From Chitinophaga pinensis (lineage in GTDB: Bacteria > Bacteroidota > Bacteroidia > NS11-12g > UBA9320), in NCBI GenBank assembly GCA_945890595.1, contig CAMDCQ010000019.1, forward strand, positions 1-19,188: 19,188 nucleotides of DNA, read 5' to 3'. Positions 1 through 6,876 of this stretch are shown here, in pieces. A program made the translations under genes and the position numbers. Under the pieces are notes generated by a model that was given only the letters and a program-made list of their open reading frames with translations, searched no databases and was not told where the DNA came from. The stretch's first letter is position 1. Every line of letters starts with the position of its first letter.

Positions 1-654
1 TGCTAGCTCTAAATCAACACGGAAAACCTTATCCTTGATTAGCTTCGATTGATAGTTTAAATACTCTGCCTCAGGTACATTAAAATAGGCCCACATTTGA
101 TGGTTGTCAGACAGGTTAGTAAGCAATTCTCCTTCATCTACTAAACTACCTAGCCTTACTCTGAAACGGTCAATAATGCCGTCAAACGGTGCTCTTATCT
201 CCGTAAATCCTACATGGGTTTTTCTCAGGCTCTGTTCGGCTAGAGCTTTATCATATCTAGCCTTTGCCATAGCGAGTTCATTTTTAGACACTATATTGCT
301 GTCAGCAAGGGCTTTAGTGTTGAGATACTCTATCTCTGCTAGTCTTGCTTCTGCTCTAGATTTGCCATACTCGGCTTCGTATAGATTCGGCATTATTTTA
401 AATAATAGTTGGCCTTTTTTTACATACGAACCCTCATCTACATATATTTTTTGCAAATAGCCTCTCTCTTGCGACATTAGTTCTATGTGATTGATGGCAT
501 TAATTTGACCTACATAGCTGTATATTGCTGTAGTGTCTAATAGCAAAGGGCTCGTTACAAGATACTTTACAATCTCTTTTTCTTTTTTTTCTGATGTGCA
601 GCTTGTGCTAAGCAAAATAGTGCAAAAGCTCATTAAAATAATGACGTTTTTCAT
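1..654 (-). CDS. RND efflux periplasmic adaptor subunit (HlyD/AcrA type lipoprotein), 5' part only
   Basis: Reading leftward from an ATG at 654-652 gives 218 open codons to the window edge, so the C-terminal half is missing. The N-terminus is a lipoprotein signal with the lipobox LLSTSC (Cys about residue 20), placing the mature protein on a membrane facing the periplasm. The next part shows the adaptor layout: a first beta-barrel/lipoyl half with GQINA and GYLQKIYVDEGSYVKKGQLLF, an alpha-helical hairpin rich in Ala/Glu/Lys (roughly residues 85-135), then the second lipoyl half with TEIRAPFDGIIDR and GSLVDEGELLTNLSD. These are hallmarks of membrane fusion proteins that link an RND inner-membrane pump to an outer-membrane channel. 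The pump gene would be expected beyond the left edge. The substrate (drug, metal or other) cannot be told. No TAnnTTTG promoter was found in the 167 bases upstream. Confidence 0.93.
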   Translation of the reverse strand, partial: MKNVIILMSFCTILLSTSCTSEKKEKEIVKYLVTSPLLLDTTAIYSYVGQINAINHIELMSQERGYLQKIYVDEGSYVKKGQLLFKIMPNLYEAEYGKSRAEARLAEIEYLNTKALADSNIVSKNELAMAKARYDKALAEQSLRKTHVGFTEIRAPFDGIIDRFRVRLGSLVDEGELLTNLSDNHQMWAYFNVPEAEYLNYQSKLIKDKVFRVDLELA

Positions 655-714
655 TACGATTTAGTGCCGGTTTGGCGTTAATTTATTTATGTTTAAAATG
701 GTGTTTGAAAATTT

Positions 715-828
715 TTAGACTCTTTCCAGTCCTAGGTAAGCACGCACTTGTGATACTTTGCCACCTTTAATGTATGCGTAGATAAAAATGCAAGGAGTGA
801 TACCCCTTTTACGTTTTAGTACTAAAGT
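715..828 (-). pseudogene. possible 3' fragment of an NTF2/SnoaL-like gene
   Basis: Between the adaptor gene and the next minus-strand gene, one minus frame is open for 37 codons and ends in TAA at 717-715. It reads roughly ...KRGITPCIFIYAYI then GGKVSQVRAYLGLERV. That resembles the last two strands of NTF2/SnoaL-like proteins, where a 'GKI..vRaYld' segment is common. There is no ATG, GTG or TTG start in the piece, and an in-frame stop lies immediately upstream at 831-829. If real it is therefore a decayed remnant rather than a gene. The similarity is recalled from family patterns only and the piece is short, so chance is a serious alternative. It overlaps the 3' end of the neighbouring gene by 7 bases in another frame. 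Confidence 0.25.
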
Positions 829-1262
829 CTAAAAACTTGAAATAAGAGCATTCTTTGCTCTCTTGCACGTGCATTGAGGTGTTTATTGAGAAGTAAACCG
901 ATTATCCTCTCATAAAGCTTATTAGAAATTGCTAGTTTAAAACGGCAGAAGTTTTGAGTTTTATTTACAGGGACACTAGCAATGCTCTCGCTTACATTAT
1001 CATCTTCTACTTCCCAAAAGAATAAACTAGTTTGTAAAGAATTACTTTTTGAGTCTGAATCTGAGTTTTGGGTATGTAATTTCGGACGTTTGATAATACT
1101 AGAGTGCTCTATATTATGAAAATTAACGTAATGAGAGCTGTCCGCCTCCGCTAGGTTCATTTCACCTATTGTGCAAAGAAAAACACCTAGCAAAAGAGCT
1201 AGTAATAAGTTAAGTTTTAACAATAAAGATGTACTCTTCAAAATCGGATGCGAATCTATCAA
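822..1262 (-). CDS. small exported or membrane-anchored protein of unknown function
   Basis: This is a 146-codon frame starting at TTG (1262-1260); no in-frame ATG lies near the N-terminus, so the start is uncertain. Residues about 14-32 form a strongly hydrophobic stretch (LLLKLNLLLALLLGVFLCT) typical of a signal peptide or single membrane anchor. A polar Ser/Asp/Asn-rich middle follows (about 65-75), then an acidic patch (WEVEDDNVSES, about 84-94), and a basic C-terminus rich in Arg/Lys and Leu. I do not recognise a domain. Its position directly upstream of the efflux adaptor on the same strand suggests co-transcription, and small exported proteins do occur beside such adaptors in this phylum, but no function follows from that. 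It could also be a spurious frame, since the start is non-canonical and there is no visible ribosome binding site. Confidence 0.5.
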   Translation of the reverse strand: MIDSHPILKSTSLLLKLNLLLALLLGVFLCTIGEMNLAEADSSHYVNFHNIEHSSIIKRPKLHTQNSDSDSKSNSLQTSLFFWEVEDDNVSESIASVPVNKTQNFCRFKLAISNKLYERIIGLLLNKHLNARAREQRMLLFQVFRL

Positions 1263-1516
1263 TAGTATAAACTTTATTTCATTTTATTTTCGACTAAATC
1301 AGATGAATAGGATACTAAATTGTGTCTGAAGTTCCCTGAATGATATTTTTAGATGGATAGATTAGAAAAGGTGAAATTTTCTGCATGATTTAGATAGCGG
1401 ACGGGTCAGACAAGACCTCTCATGTTAGTCTAAAACCGAGAGTCGCTTTATAAGTTTTGTTATCTTAAAAAATATGACACACTGAAGTTAGCTATACTGA
1501 TAACTGAACTACATTT

Positions 1517-1915
1517 ATGATGCATAGGTACAGAATAGAGGAACGATTTATTCAGAAAAAAGCAATAGATGCTGTTGAAGGAAACTATGTAAATGACGGT
1601 ATAAAGTATGCGAATCGATTTAGGTAATGGTATAATCTGAATGTCCCAATTAATAAACCTACTAAGCAGGAAAAAACATGGTACTTAAATGGATGGAACG
1701 AGGTTTTTGTAGATTTAGAACCAGGACCTGTGTACAATTTGCTAAACCAAAATAGGATAGGAGCTAATGTTGGATATCAGTGGCGGAAGAGGTTTAATTT
1801 ACAAGCAGGCTATATGAATCAACTATTGGTTAAAGCAGATGCGCATAAAGCAGAAAATAATCACACCATTATGTTACAATTGCAGTATGATTTAGATTTC
1901 TCTAAAAAAGACTAA
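1517..1915 (+). pseudogene. DUF2490-family outer-membrane protein gene, interrupted by an in-frame stop
   Basis: One plus-strand frame carries two blocks typical of DUF2490, a family of small beta-barrel-like proteins common in Bacteroidota. The first block is HRYRIEERF near 1523-1549, followed by NRFR. The second contains NLNVPINK, WYLNGWNEVFVD, NQNRIGANVGYQW, LQAGYMNQL and a closing strand ending QYDLDF near 1900. A TAA at 1625-1627 sits between the blocks exactly where the family has an aromatic residue (FR-stop-WYNLNV, expected FRYRY..). The frame is otherwise intact, so this looks like a single nonsense change (TAT or TAC to TAA). Upstream the same frame has further stops at 1505-1507 and 1475-1477, and the N-terminal third of the family is not recognisable. 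Decay is therefore more than one mutation. The piece after 1730 could be translated from a GTG, but 61 residues would be only half a barrel. Confidence 0.72.
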
Positions 1916-1934
1916 ATCGGATATCCTCAAAAGA

Positions 1935-2456
1935 GTGAAACCAACAGTTGTTTATATATTGCTCGCATTACTTGGCTACCAATTAGCAGGTAGTATGGTG
2001 ACCAATTATTTACAAATAGAAGCGGTACGGAAGGAAGTGAAGAGCAAACTGAAAAGTACCGTTCCTCCCAACGAACTAAACGTAATTGAACTTAAAAATA
2101 GTGAATTGAATGCACTTACCTGGGTTCGTGAACATAAGGAATTTATCTATAAGGGTAAAATGTATGACGTTGTTTCCAAGTCTATACATGCCAATTCCGT
2201 AAGATATGTTTGTATAACAGATACACAAGAAGAGGCCTTATTTAAGCATTTGGATGACTTGGTGAATATGAGTTCCCATGCTAAGAAAAATGTGCTCAAG
2301 GTACAAAATGCCTCCGAGTATTTAAGTATTACCTACAGTCTAGTTCCTAATAGGATGTTCTCTTATAGTAAGGAAATAGCTAATTTTAGGAACGAGTCAA
2401 CGGTTTCTAGGTGTCCAGAAGTAGAAACACCACCACCCAATTATGGGAGGGGCTGA
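1935..2456 (+). CDS. conserved-looking hypothetical protein with N-terminal membrane segment, upstream of TonB receptor
   Basis: This is a 173-residue protein starting at GTG (1935), 19 bases after the end of the DUF2490 remnant. Residues about 5-22 (VVYILLALLGYQLAGSMV) form one hydrophobic segment, either an uncleaved anchor or a signal peptide. The rest is a compact soluble region with the block LTWVREHKEFIYKGKMYDVV (61-80) and YVCITDTQEEALFKHLDDLV (91-110). The tail contains CPEV then a proline run (ETPPPNYG). I recognise this pattern as a Bacteroidota protein type often found immediately upstream of haem or metal TonB-dependent receptors; it has no named function that I know of. Here too such a receptor follows after 113 bases on the same strand, suggesting a shared transcript. 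The GTG start is chosen because it precedes the hydrophobic segment. Confidence 0.75.
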   Translation: MKPTVVYILLALLGYQLAGSMVTNYLQIEAVRKEVKSKLKSTVPPNELNVIELKNSELNALTWVREHKEFIYKGKMYDVVSKSIHANSVRYVCITDTQEEALFKHLDDLVNMSSHAKKNVLKVQNASEYLSITYSLVPNRMFSYSKEIANFRNESTVSRCPEVETPPPNYGRG

Positions 2457-2569
2457 TCGCCCAAATTGACGTTTATCACGGAAGAATAAGTCTATTAATC
2501 TGTGATTATCTATTTCATAATTAAGGCATTATGATAAATTAAACACTCAATTTTTTAACTATAAACCCA

Positions 2570-4984
2570 ATGAATAAAAAAAGTATCGGGTTACTGGCGT
2601 TATGCTTTTTAAGCATTTCTAGTATTGCCCAAAATATAATAGTAACAGATATGGAACTTAATCCTCTGGCAGGAGTAAAGATTTCATCTCTCAATAATAA
2701 CCTTACAGAAAGCACCAATACTAACGGTGTGGCCAATGTACAGAAGTTTGAAAAATCTACGGATATTATCATAAGCTTAGCAGCGTATGTTCCCTTTACC
2801 GTATCGTATGTAGATTTACAAAAGAGTAATTTTAAAGTGTATCTCAATGAGAAGATTCGAGATTTTAATACAGTCGTAGTATCTGCCAATAAGTTTGAAG
2901 AGAAAGCGAAAAACATTGCACAGCAATTTGACGTAATCAGTAAAAAGGAGCTTGCCTTTATGAGCCAGCAAACTACGGCTGATGTAATGCAAAATACCGG
3001 AAATATCTTGGTGCAGAAAAGTCAGCAAGGTGGCGGAAGTCCAATTATTCGGGGCTTTGAAACCAATAAAGTGCTTATGGTAGTAGACGGAGTACGCATG
3101 AATAATGCGATTTATCGTGGCGGTCACTTGCAAAATATACTCACGTTAGATAATTCAGCCATGGAGAAAATAGAGGTTCTCTTTGGCCCTGGTAGTGTAA
3201 TGTACGGCAGTGACGCTTTGGGTGGTGTTATGCATTTCTATACCAAAAATCCAACGTTAAGCAGTGGTCCGGAATTACACGTTACGTCAAATGCTATGTT
3301 GCGATACAATTCAGCTAATTCGGGTCAAACCGTACACGCAGATGTTAGTCTTGGTTCAACTAAGTTTGGGTCATTTACGAGTTTAACCTATTCTTCTTTT
3401 GGAGATTTAAAACAAGGTGCGAATAGAAATACAATGTACGGCGACTTTGGACTACGACCTTGGAGTGTTGACAGGATTAATGGAATGGATACAGTAATAA
3501 GTAACCCGAATGCGGCAGTACAAAAAGGATCTGGATATTCACAATATGATCTAATGCAAAAGTTCTTGTTTAAACAAAATGATAGAGTTAGTCATACCCT
3601 AAATGTACAGTATTCGTCGTCTACAGATATTCCTCGCTACGATAGACTTACGCAGGCTATCGGCATTTCTCCTAAATTTGCGGAGTGGTATTATGGCCCT
3701 CAAAAAAGATTGCTTAGTGCGTATACCTTGAACCTAAACAAAAATACGGGATGGTATTCTAACGGAAGAATTACAGTGGCTTATCAGAATATAGAAGAAA
3801 GCAGAAACGACAGAGAGTTTAGAAGTAATACGTTAAATCACAGGATTGAAAAACTGGATATTGTAACAGCAAATGCAGATTTCTCTAAAAAGTTACGTCA
3901 ACATGAATTTCATTATGGCGTTGATGCGTGGACCAATAGTGTAAATTCTACGGCGAGTAAAGAGAATATCATAACGGGTAATCAGCAACCATTGGACACG
4001 CGTTACCCCGACGGAGGATCAACAATGAGTAGTGCTGCTATATACCTTGGGCATACCTATAAAATAAACGATAAATGGGTGTTGAATGATGGCTTAAGAT
4101 TGAGTTCTGTGAGTCTTAACGCTAAGTTTAACGATACTACATTTTTCCCCTTCCCCGTAAATAGTATTGAGCAAAATAATGTAGCCGTTAACGGAAATCT
4201 TGGCTTAATCTTCAGACCTACAAAGGAGTGGAAGTTGAGTGTGCTTGCCTCAAGCGGATTTAGAGCACCCAATGTAGACGATTTAAGTAAAGTTTTTGAG
4301 AGTGTTCCCGGTTCTGTTATTGTACCTAATCCCAACTTGAAGCCAGAATACACCTACAACTTAGATCTAAACGCAAGTAAAATGTGGAACGATAAGTTAA
4401 CCGTAAGTGCTACTGGATTTTATACATGGTATCGCAACGCTATTACTACTAAAACGTCTACGTTTAATGGGCAAGATAGTATTATTTACAGTGGACAATT
4501 GAGCCAGGTAATAAGCAGCGTCAATGCTTCTGAAGCCTATCTTTATGGTGCTAATTTTTCAATCTCTGCGCAACTTACCAGTACACTTAGTTTTACGCAT
4601 ACTACGAATTATACCTTCGGACGCATTACAAGTGGTACAGAGGAAATTCCTTTAGATCATATAGCGCCAACGTTTGGAAAGACGAGTGTGATGTATCAAA
4701 AAGAGAAACTAAAAACAGAATTTTTTGTACTGTATAACGGTGCAAAGAAAACCAAGGATTACAACCCGTATGGTGAAGATAATCAGGCATTCAGTGCCGA
4801 CCCAGTTAAGGGTTACATGCCGGCTTGGCTCACGCTTAACGCAAGGTTAGGTTATCAAGTGGGGAAAAACGTTCAACTCTTGGGGGCGGTTGAAAACATT
4901 ACCGATTTAAATTACCGTGTGTTTGCATCCAACATTAGCGCTTCGGGACGTAGCTTTAGTCTGACCATAAGAGGTTCGTTTTAA
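2570..4984 (+). CDS. TonB-dependent outer-membrane receptor, haemoglobin/transferrin/lactoferrin-receptor-like
   Basis: At 804 residues it is normal length for the family. Residues 1-20 are a signal peptide (cleavage near SSIA-Q). Residues 22-98 form a carboxypeptidase-regulatory-like beta-sandwich, common in this phylum. TVVVSANK at 101-108 fits a TonB box. The plug covers about 110-228 and includes PIIRGFETNKVLMVVDGVR, MNNAIYRGGHLQN, and GPGSVMYGSDALGGVMHFYT. This set closely resembles the haemoglobin/transferrin/lactoferrin receptor group. The remainder is a 22-strand barrel with the late RPTKEWKLSVLASSGFRAPNVDDL segment and a terminal aromatic residue (LTIRGSF), as needed for outer-membrane assembly. 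The family takes up haem, iron-protein or other scarce metal ligands using energy from TonB-ExbB-ExbD. The actual ligand is not shown by sequence; no haemophore or iron transport gene is nearby, and no Fur-type operator was identified. Confidence 0.93.
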   Translation: MNKKSIGLLALCFLSISSIAQNIIVTDMELNPLAGVKISSLNNNLTESTNTNGVANVQKFEKSTDIIISLAAYVPFTVSYVDLQKSNFKVYLNEKIRDFNTVVVSANKFEEKAKNIAQQFDVISKKELAFMSQQTTADVMQNTGNILVQKSQQGGGSPIIRGFETNKVLMVVDGVRMNNAIYRGGHLQNILTLDNSAMEKIEVLFGPGSVMYGSDALGGVMHFYTKNPTLSSGPELHVTSNAMLRYNSANSGQTVHADVSLGSTKFGSFTSLTYSSFGDLKQGANRNTMYGDFGLRPWSVDRINGMDTVISNPNAAVQKGSGYSQYDLMQKFLFKQNDRVSHTLNVQYSSSTDIPRYDRLTQAIGISPKFAEWYYGPQKRLLSAYTLNLNKNTGWYSNGRITVAYQNIEESRNDREFRSNTLNHRIEKLDIVTANADFSKKLRQHEFHYGVDAWTNSVNSTASKENIITGNQQPLDTRYPDGGSTMSSAAIYLGHTYKINDKWVLNDGLRLSSVSLNAKFNDTTFFPFPVNSIEQNNVAVNGNLGLIFRPTKEWKLSVLASSGFRAPNVDDLSKVFESVPGSVIVPNPNLKPEYTYNLDLNASKMWNDKLTVSATGFYTWYRNAITTKTSTFNGQDSIIYSGQLSQVISSVNASEAYLYGANFSISAQLTSTLSFTHTTNYTFGRITSGTEEIPLDHIAPTFGKTSVMYQKEKLKTEFFVLYNGAKKTKDYNPYGEDNQAFSADPVKGYMPAWLTLNARLGYQVGKNVQLLGAVENITDLNYRVFASNISASGRSFSLTIRGSF

Positions 4985-5006
4985 AGCGAAACGATTACTG
5001 TAATAC

Positions 5007-5037
5007 AAGGCCAATTCGAAATCGGATTGGCCTTTTT
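5007..5037 (+). terminator. intrinsic terminator after the TonB receptor gene
   Basis: A 12-bp stem (left arm 5007-5018, right arm 5023-5034) has one U-G wobble and a four-base AAAT loop. It begins AAGGCCAAT and is followed by a run of T through 5037. It lies 22 bases after the receptor stop codon on the same strand, the expected place for a rho-independent terminator. Confidence 0.9.
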
Positions 5038-5104
5038 AGTTTAATGTGCTTTTTGGGTGCCTATCAATCTATAGGTTTATGGTGGTTTTAAAAAAAAAGG
5101 ACAT

Positions 5105-5140
5105 AAAAAAAGCCCGTCTTCGATAAGAAGACGGGCTTTT
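5105..5140 (-). terminator. intrinsic terminator after the hydrolase-fold gene, probably bidirectional
   Basis: A perfect 10-bp stem, AGCCCGTCTT at 5111-5120 with AAGACGGGCT at 5128-5137, encloses a 7-base loop. An A-run (5105-5111) on the left gives the U-tract for the minus-strand gene that ends at 5158. TTTT on the right (5137-5140) could serve plus-strand transcripts that escape the terminator at 5007-5037. Confidence 0.9.
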
Positions 5141-5157
5141 CTAAATTTTAGTTAAGA

Positions 5158-6831
5158 TTACTCTTTGATAAGTTTAGAAGATGCTACACCTTCTGTAGTA
5201 TATACATTTACAAAATAGTATCCTGCTTGAAGAGTTTCAAGGCTTAATGTTACGTTGTTTCCTGCTTCAGTAGATAAAACTTCTCTACCTGTAACATCAA
5301 ATAATTTAATGCTTTTTACGCTGTATTTAGCGTCAACAGATATAGTTACATTATTAGATGCTGGGTTAGGATAAACGTTAGCAATGCTTGCAGAAAGTAC
5401 TTCATTTACAGATAATTGGCTAAGTGCAATATCACCAGTGATAAGCGCTATTCTAGGACAAGCATAGCCCATAATAGTATCTACATAAGTTCTACCTTTA
5501 GTTGGAGACATGTCTGGGTTAGACTGTAAGCTATTCATGTGTGCAGTAAATCCTGCTCCACCAGAAACGTCAGCCATTGCAAGAGGAGATGCTGGATCCC
5601 ACCATTGCCAAGGGCTTGATTGGTTGTTTAATAGTGTAGAAGCAATTGGAAGTAAAACAGGGAACAATCCTTTTACGCTAGTATTAATAGTTACTTTATC
5701 GTCTGGAGCATCATAAATATAACCAACTGTTTTACCGTAGTTAGCTTCAGCTGCTGCAGTGTAAGGGTCATTTGCTTTGATGTCTTTGATGATGTCGTTA
5801 TTTCCTACTGCGTTTGCTTTTTGAATGTAAAGGTTAGCGCCTTGTACGTCTACCACGTCTTCGTTGGTAGTAGGTACAACTACAGTTCCTTCGTTAAATG
5901 GTGCAAATGGGTCTCTTACGCAATGAAAAGCAATCATAGGAGCATCTCCAGCTTCTAACCAAGAAGTGTCTGCTAATGCGCCACCTGCAGTAACTACAGC
6001 AGCTATTTTATCACTTACAGTAGATTTACCATAAAGATTGAAAGTTCCACCACTACCGTCTATTTCACCTACGTTAGCTCTATTGATGTATGATGGTCCT
6101 ACGCCGCCTGCTCTAAATTTGGTTAATTCCATTTCTGAATTTTTATCTAGAGTCTCGTATGCTAATGCGATATATGCACCAGTACCTTCACCGTAAAGTA
6201 CAACCTTTCCTGTATCTATACCATATACTTCAGAATTAGTCTTTAATGTTCTTACAGCTATCTTAACGTCATGTATAGCTCTGTATACCGCGTTAAGTAA
6301 TTGGCCTCTTCTCTCTTCTACACTTGCAGCAAGTGGATTCCAGCCTAAACGATAATCTACCGATACAGCCACGTAACCTCTTTTAGCCCATTCTGTACAA
6401 AGTACAATACCAGAACTATCGGTTTTAATTCCGTTAGGAGATCCATTGATTGGTGGTGGTAAGAAGTTTCCAGTGTGAATAAAGATAATCACAGGTCTAT
6501 CTGTTTTCGTATCTACAGAAGCTTTTGGCTTGTAGATATCCATTTTAAGGTCAGTTACTTTTACAACAGAATTGGTATCTGCAGGATTGTAATACGTCGC
6601 TGGGATTTGTTGGCTCATAGCCACAGCAGTTTTAAGTGCAACTATGTCTGCACCAATTTTTGCTGGATTAGTCAGCTTTGAAGTTAAGAAGTCAATGTTA
6701 GTTGCAAATTTCACGTTGCTCACTACTTCAATGTCTGCCTTTGAATATATCGGATCGACATATCTAAGCTGTGCTGATGCCGTAATTGCGCAAAAGCCAA
6801 TAATTAATGATAATAAGTACTGTTTTTTCAT
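5158..6831 (-). CDS. T9SS-secreted alpha/beta-hydrolase-fold (carboxylesterase-like) protein lacking the nucleophile serine
   Basis: This is a 557-residue protein with signal peptide 1-20 (cleavage at ASA-Q). Residues about 90-300 have the carboxylesterase order: VIIFIHTGNF (oxyanion-hole strand, 114-123), EWAKRGYVAVSVDYRLGWNP (147-166), then VVLYGEGTGAYIALAY (210-225) at the nucleophile elbow, and IAFHCVRDPFAPF (300-312) where the acid residue would lie. The elbow should be G-x-S-x-G, but the codon at 6186-6184 is GGT, giving Gly216 in G-E-G-T-G. Ordinary serine-esterase catalysis is therefore not supported. Residues about 484-557 (NVYPNPASNN... to SSKLIKE) are a type A T9SS sorting domain, so the protein is expected at the cell surface or released. 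It follows the large TonB receptor gene by 45 bases on the same strand. It may bind a ligand, use another chemistry, or belong to a Gly-elbow subfamily. Confidence 0.88.
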   Translation of the reverse strand: MKKQYLLSLIIGFCAITASAQLRYVDPIYSKADIEVVSNVKFATNIDFLTSKLTNPAKIGADIVALKTAVAMSQQIPATYYNPADTNSVVKVTDLKMDIYKPKASVDTKTDRPVIIFIHTGNFLPPPINGSPNGIKTDSSGIVLCTEWAKRGYVAVSVDYRLGWNPLAASVEERRGQLLNAVYRAIHDVKIAVRTLKTNSEVYGIDTGKVVLYGEGTGAYIALAYETLDKNSEMELTKFRAGGVGPSYINRANVGEIDGSGGTFNLYGKSTVSDKIAAVVTAGGALADTSWLEAGDAPMIAFHCVRDPFAPFNEGTVVVPTTNEDVVDVQGANLYIQKANAVGNNDIIKDIKANDPYTAAAEANYGKTVGYIYDAPDDKVTINTSVKGLFPVLLPIASTLLNNQSSPWQWWDPASPLAMADVSGGAGFTAHMNSLQSNPDMSPTKGRTYVDTIMGYACPRIALITGDIALSQLSVNEVLSASIANVYPNPASNNVTISVDAKYSVKSIKLFDVTGREVLSTEAGNNVTLSLETLQAGYYFVNVYTTEGVASSKLIKE

Positions 6832-6876
6832 TTTGTTAAATTTAAGAGGTGCAATATAAATAATTAATTAATATGA

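Noticed and set aside
104..460. Plus-strand 118-codon frame at the left edge
   Set aside because: It is antisense to the efflux adaptor coding sequence, which has clear lipobox and lipoyl-domain motifs.
1263..1516. Search for the missing N-terminal third of the DUF2490 gene
   Set aside because: Frames contain several stops and no family motif could be recognised before about 1487; left unannotated.
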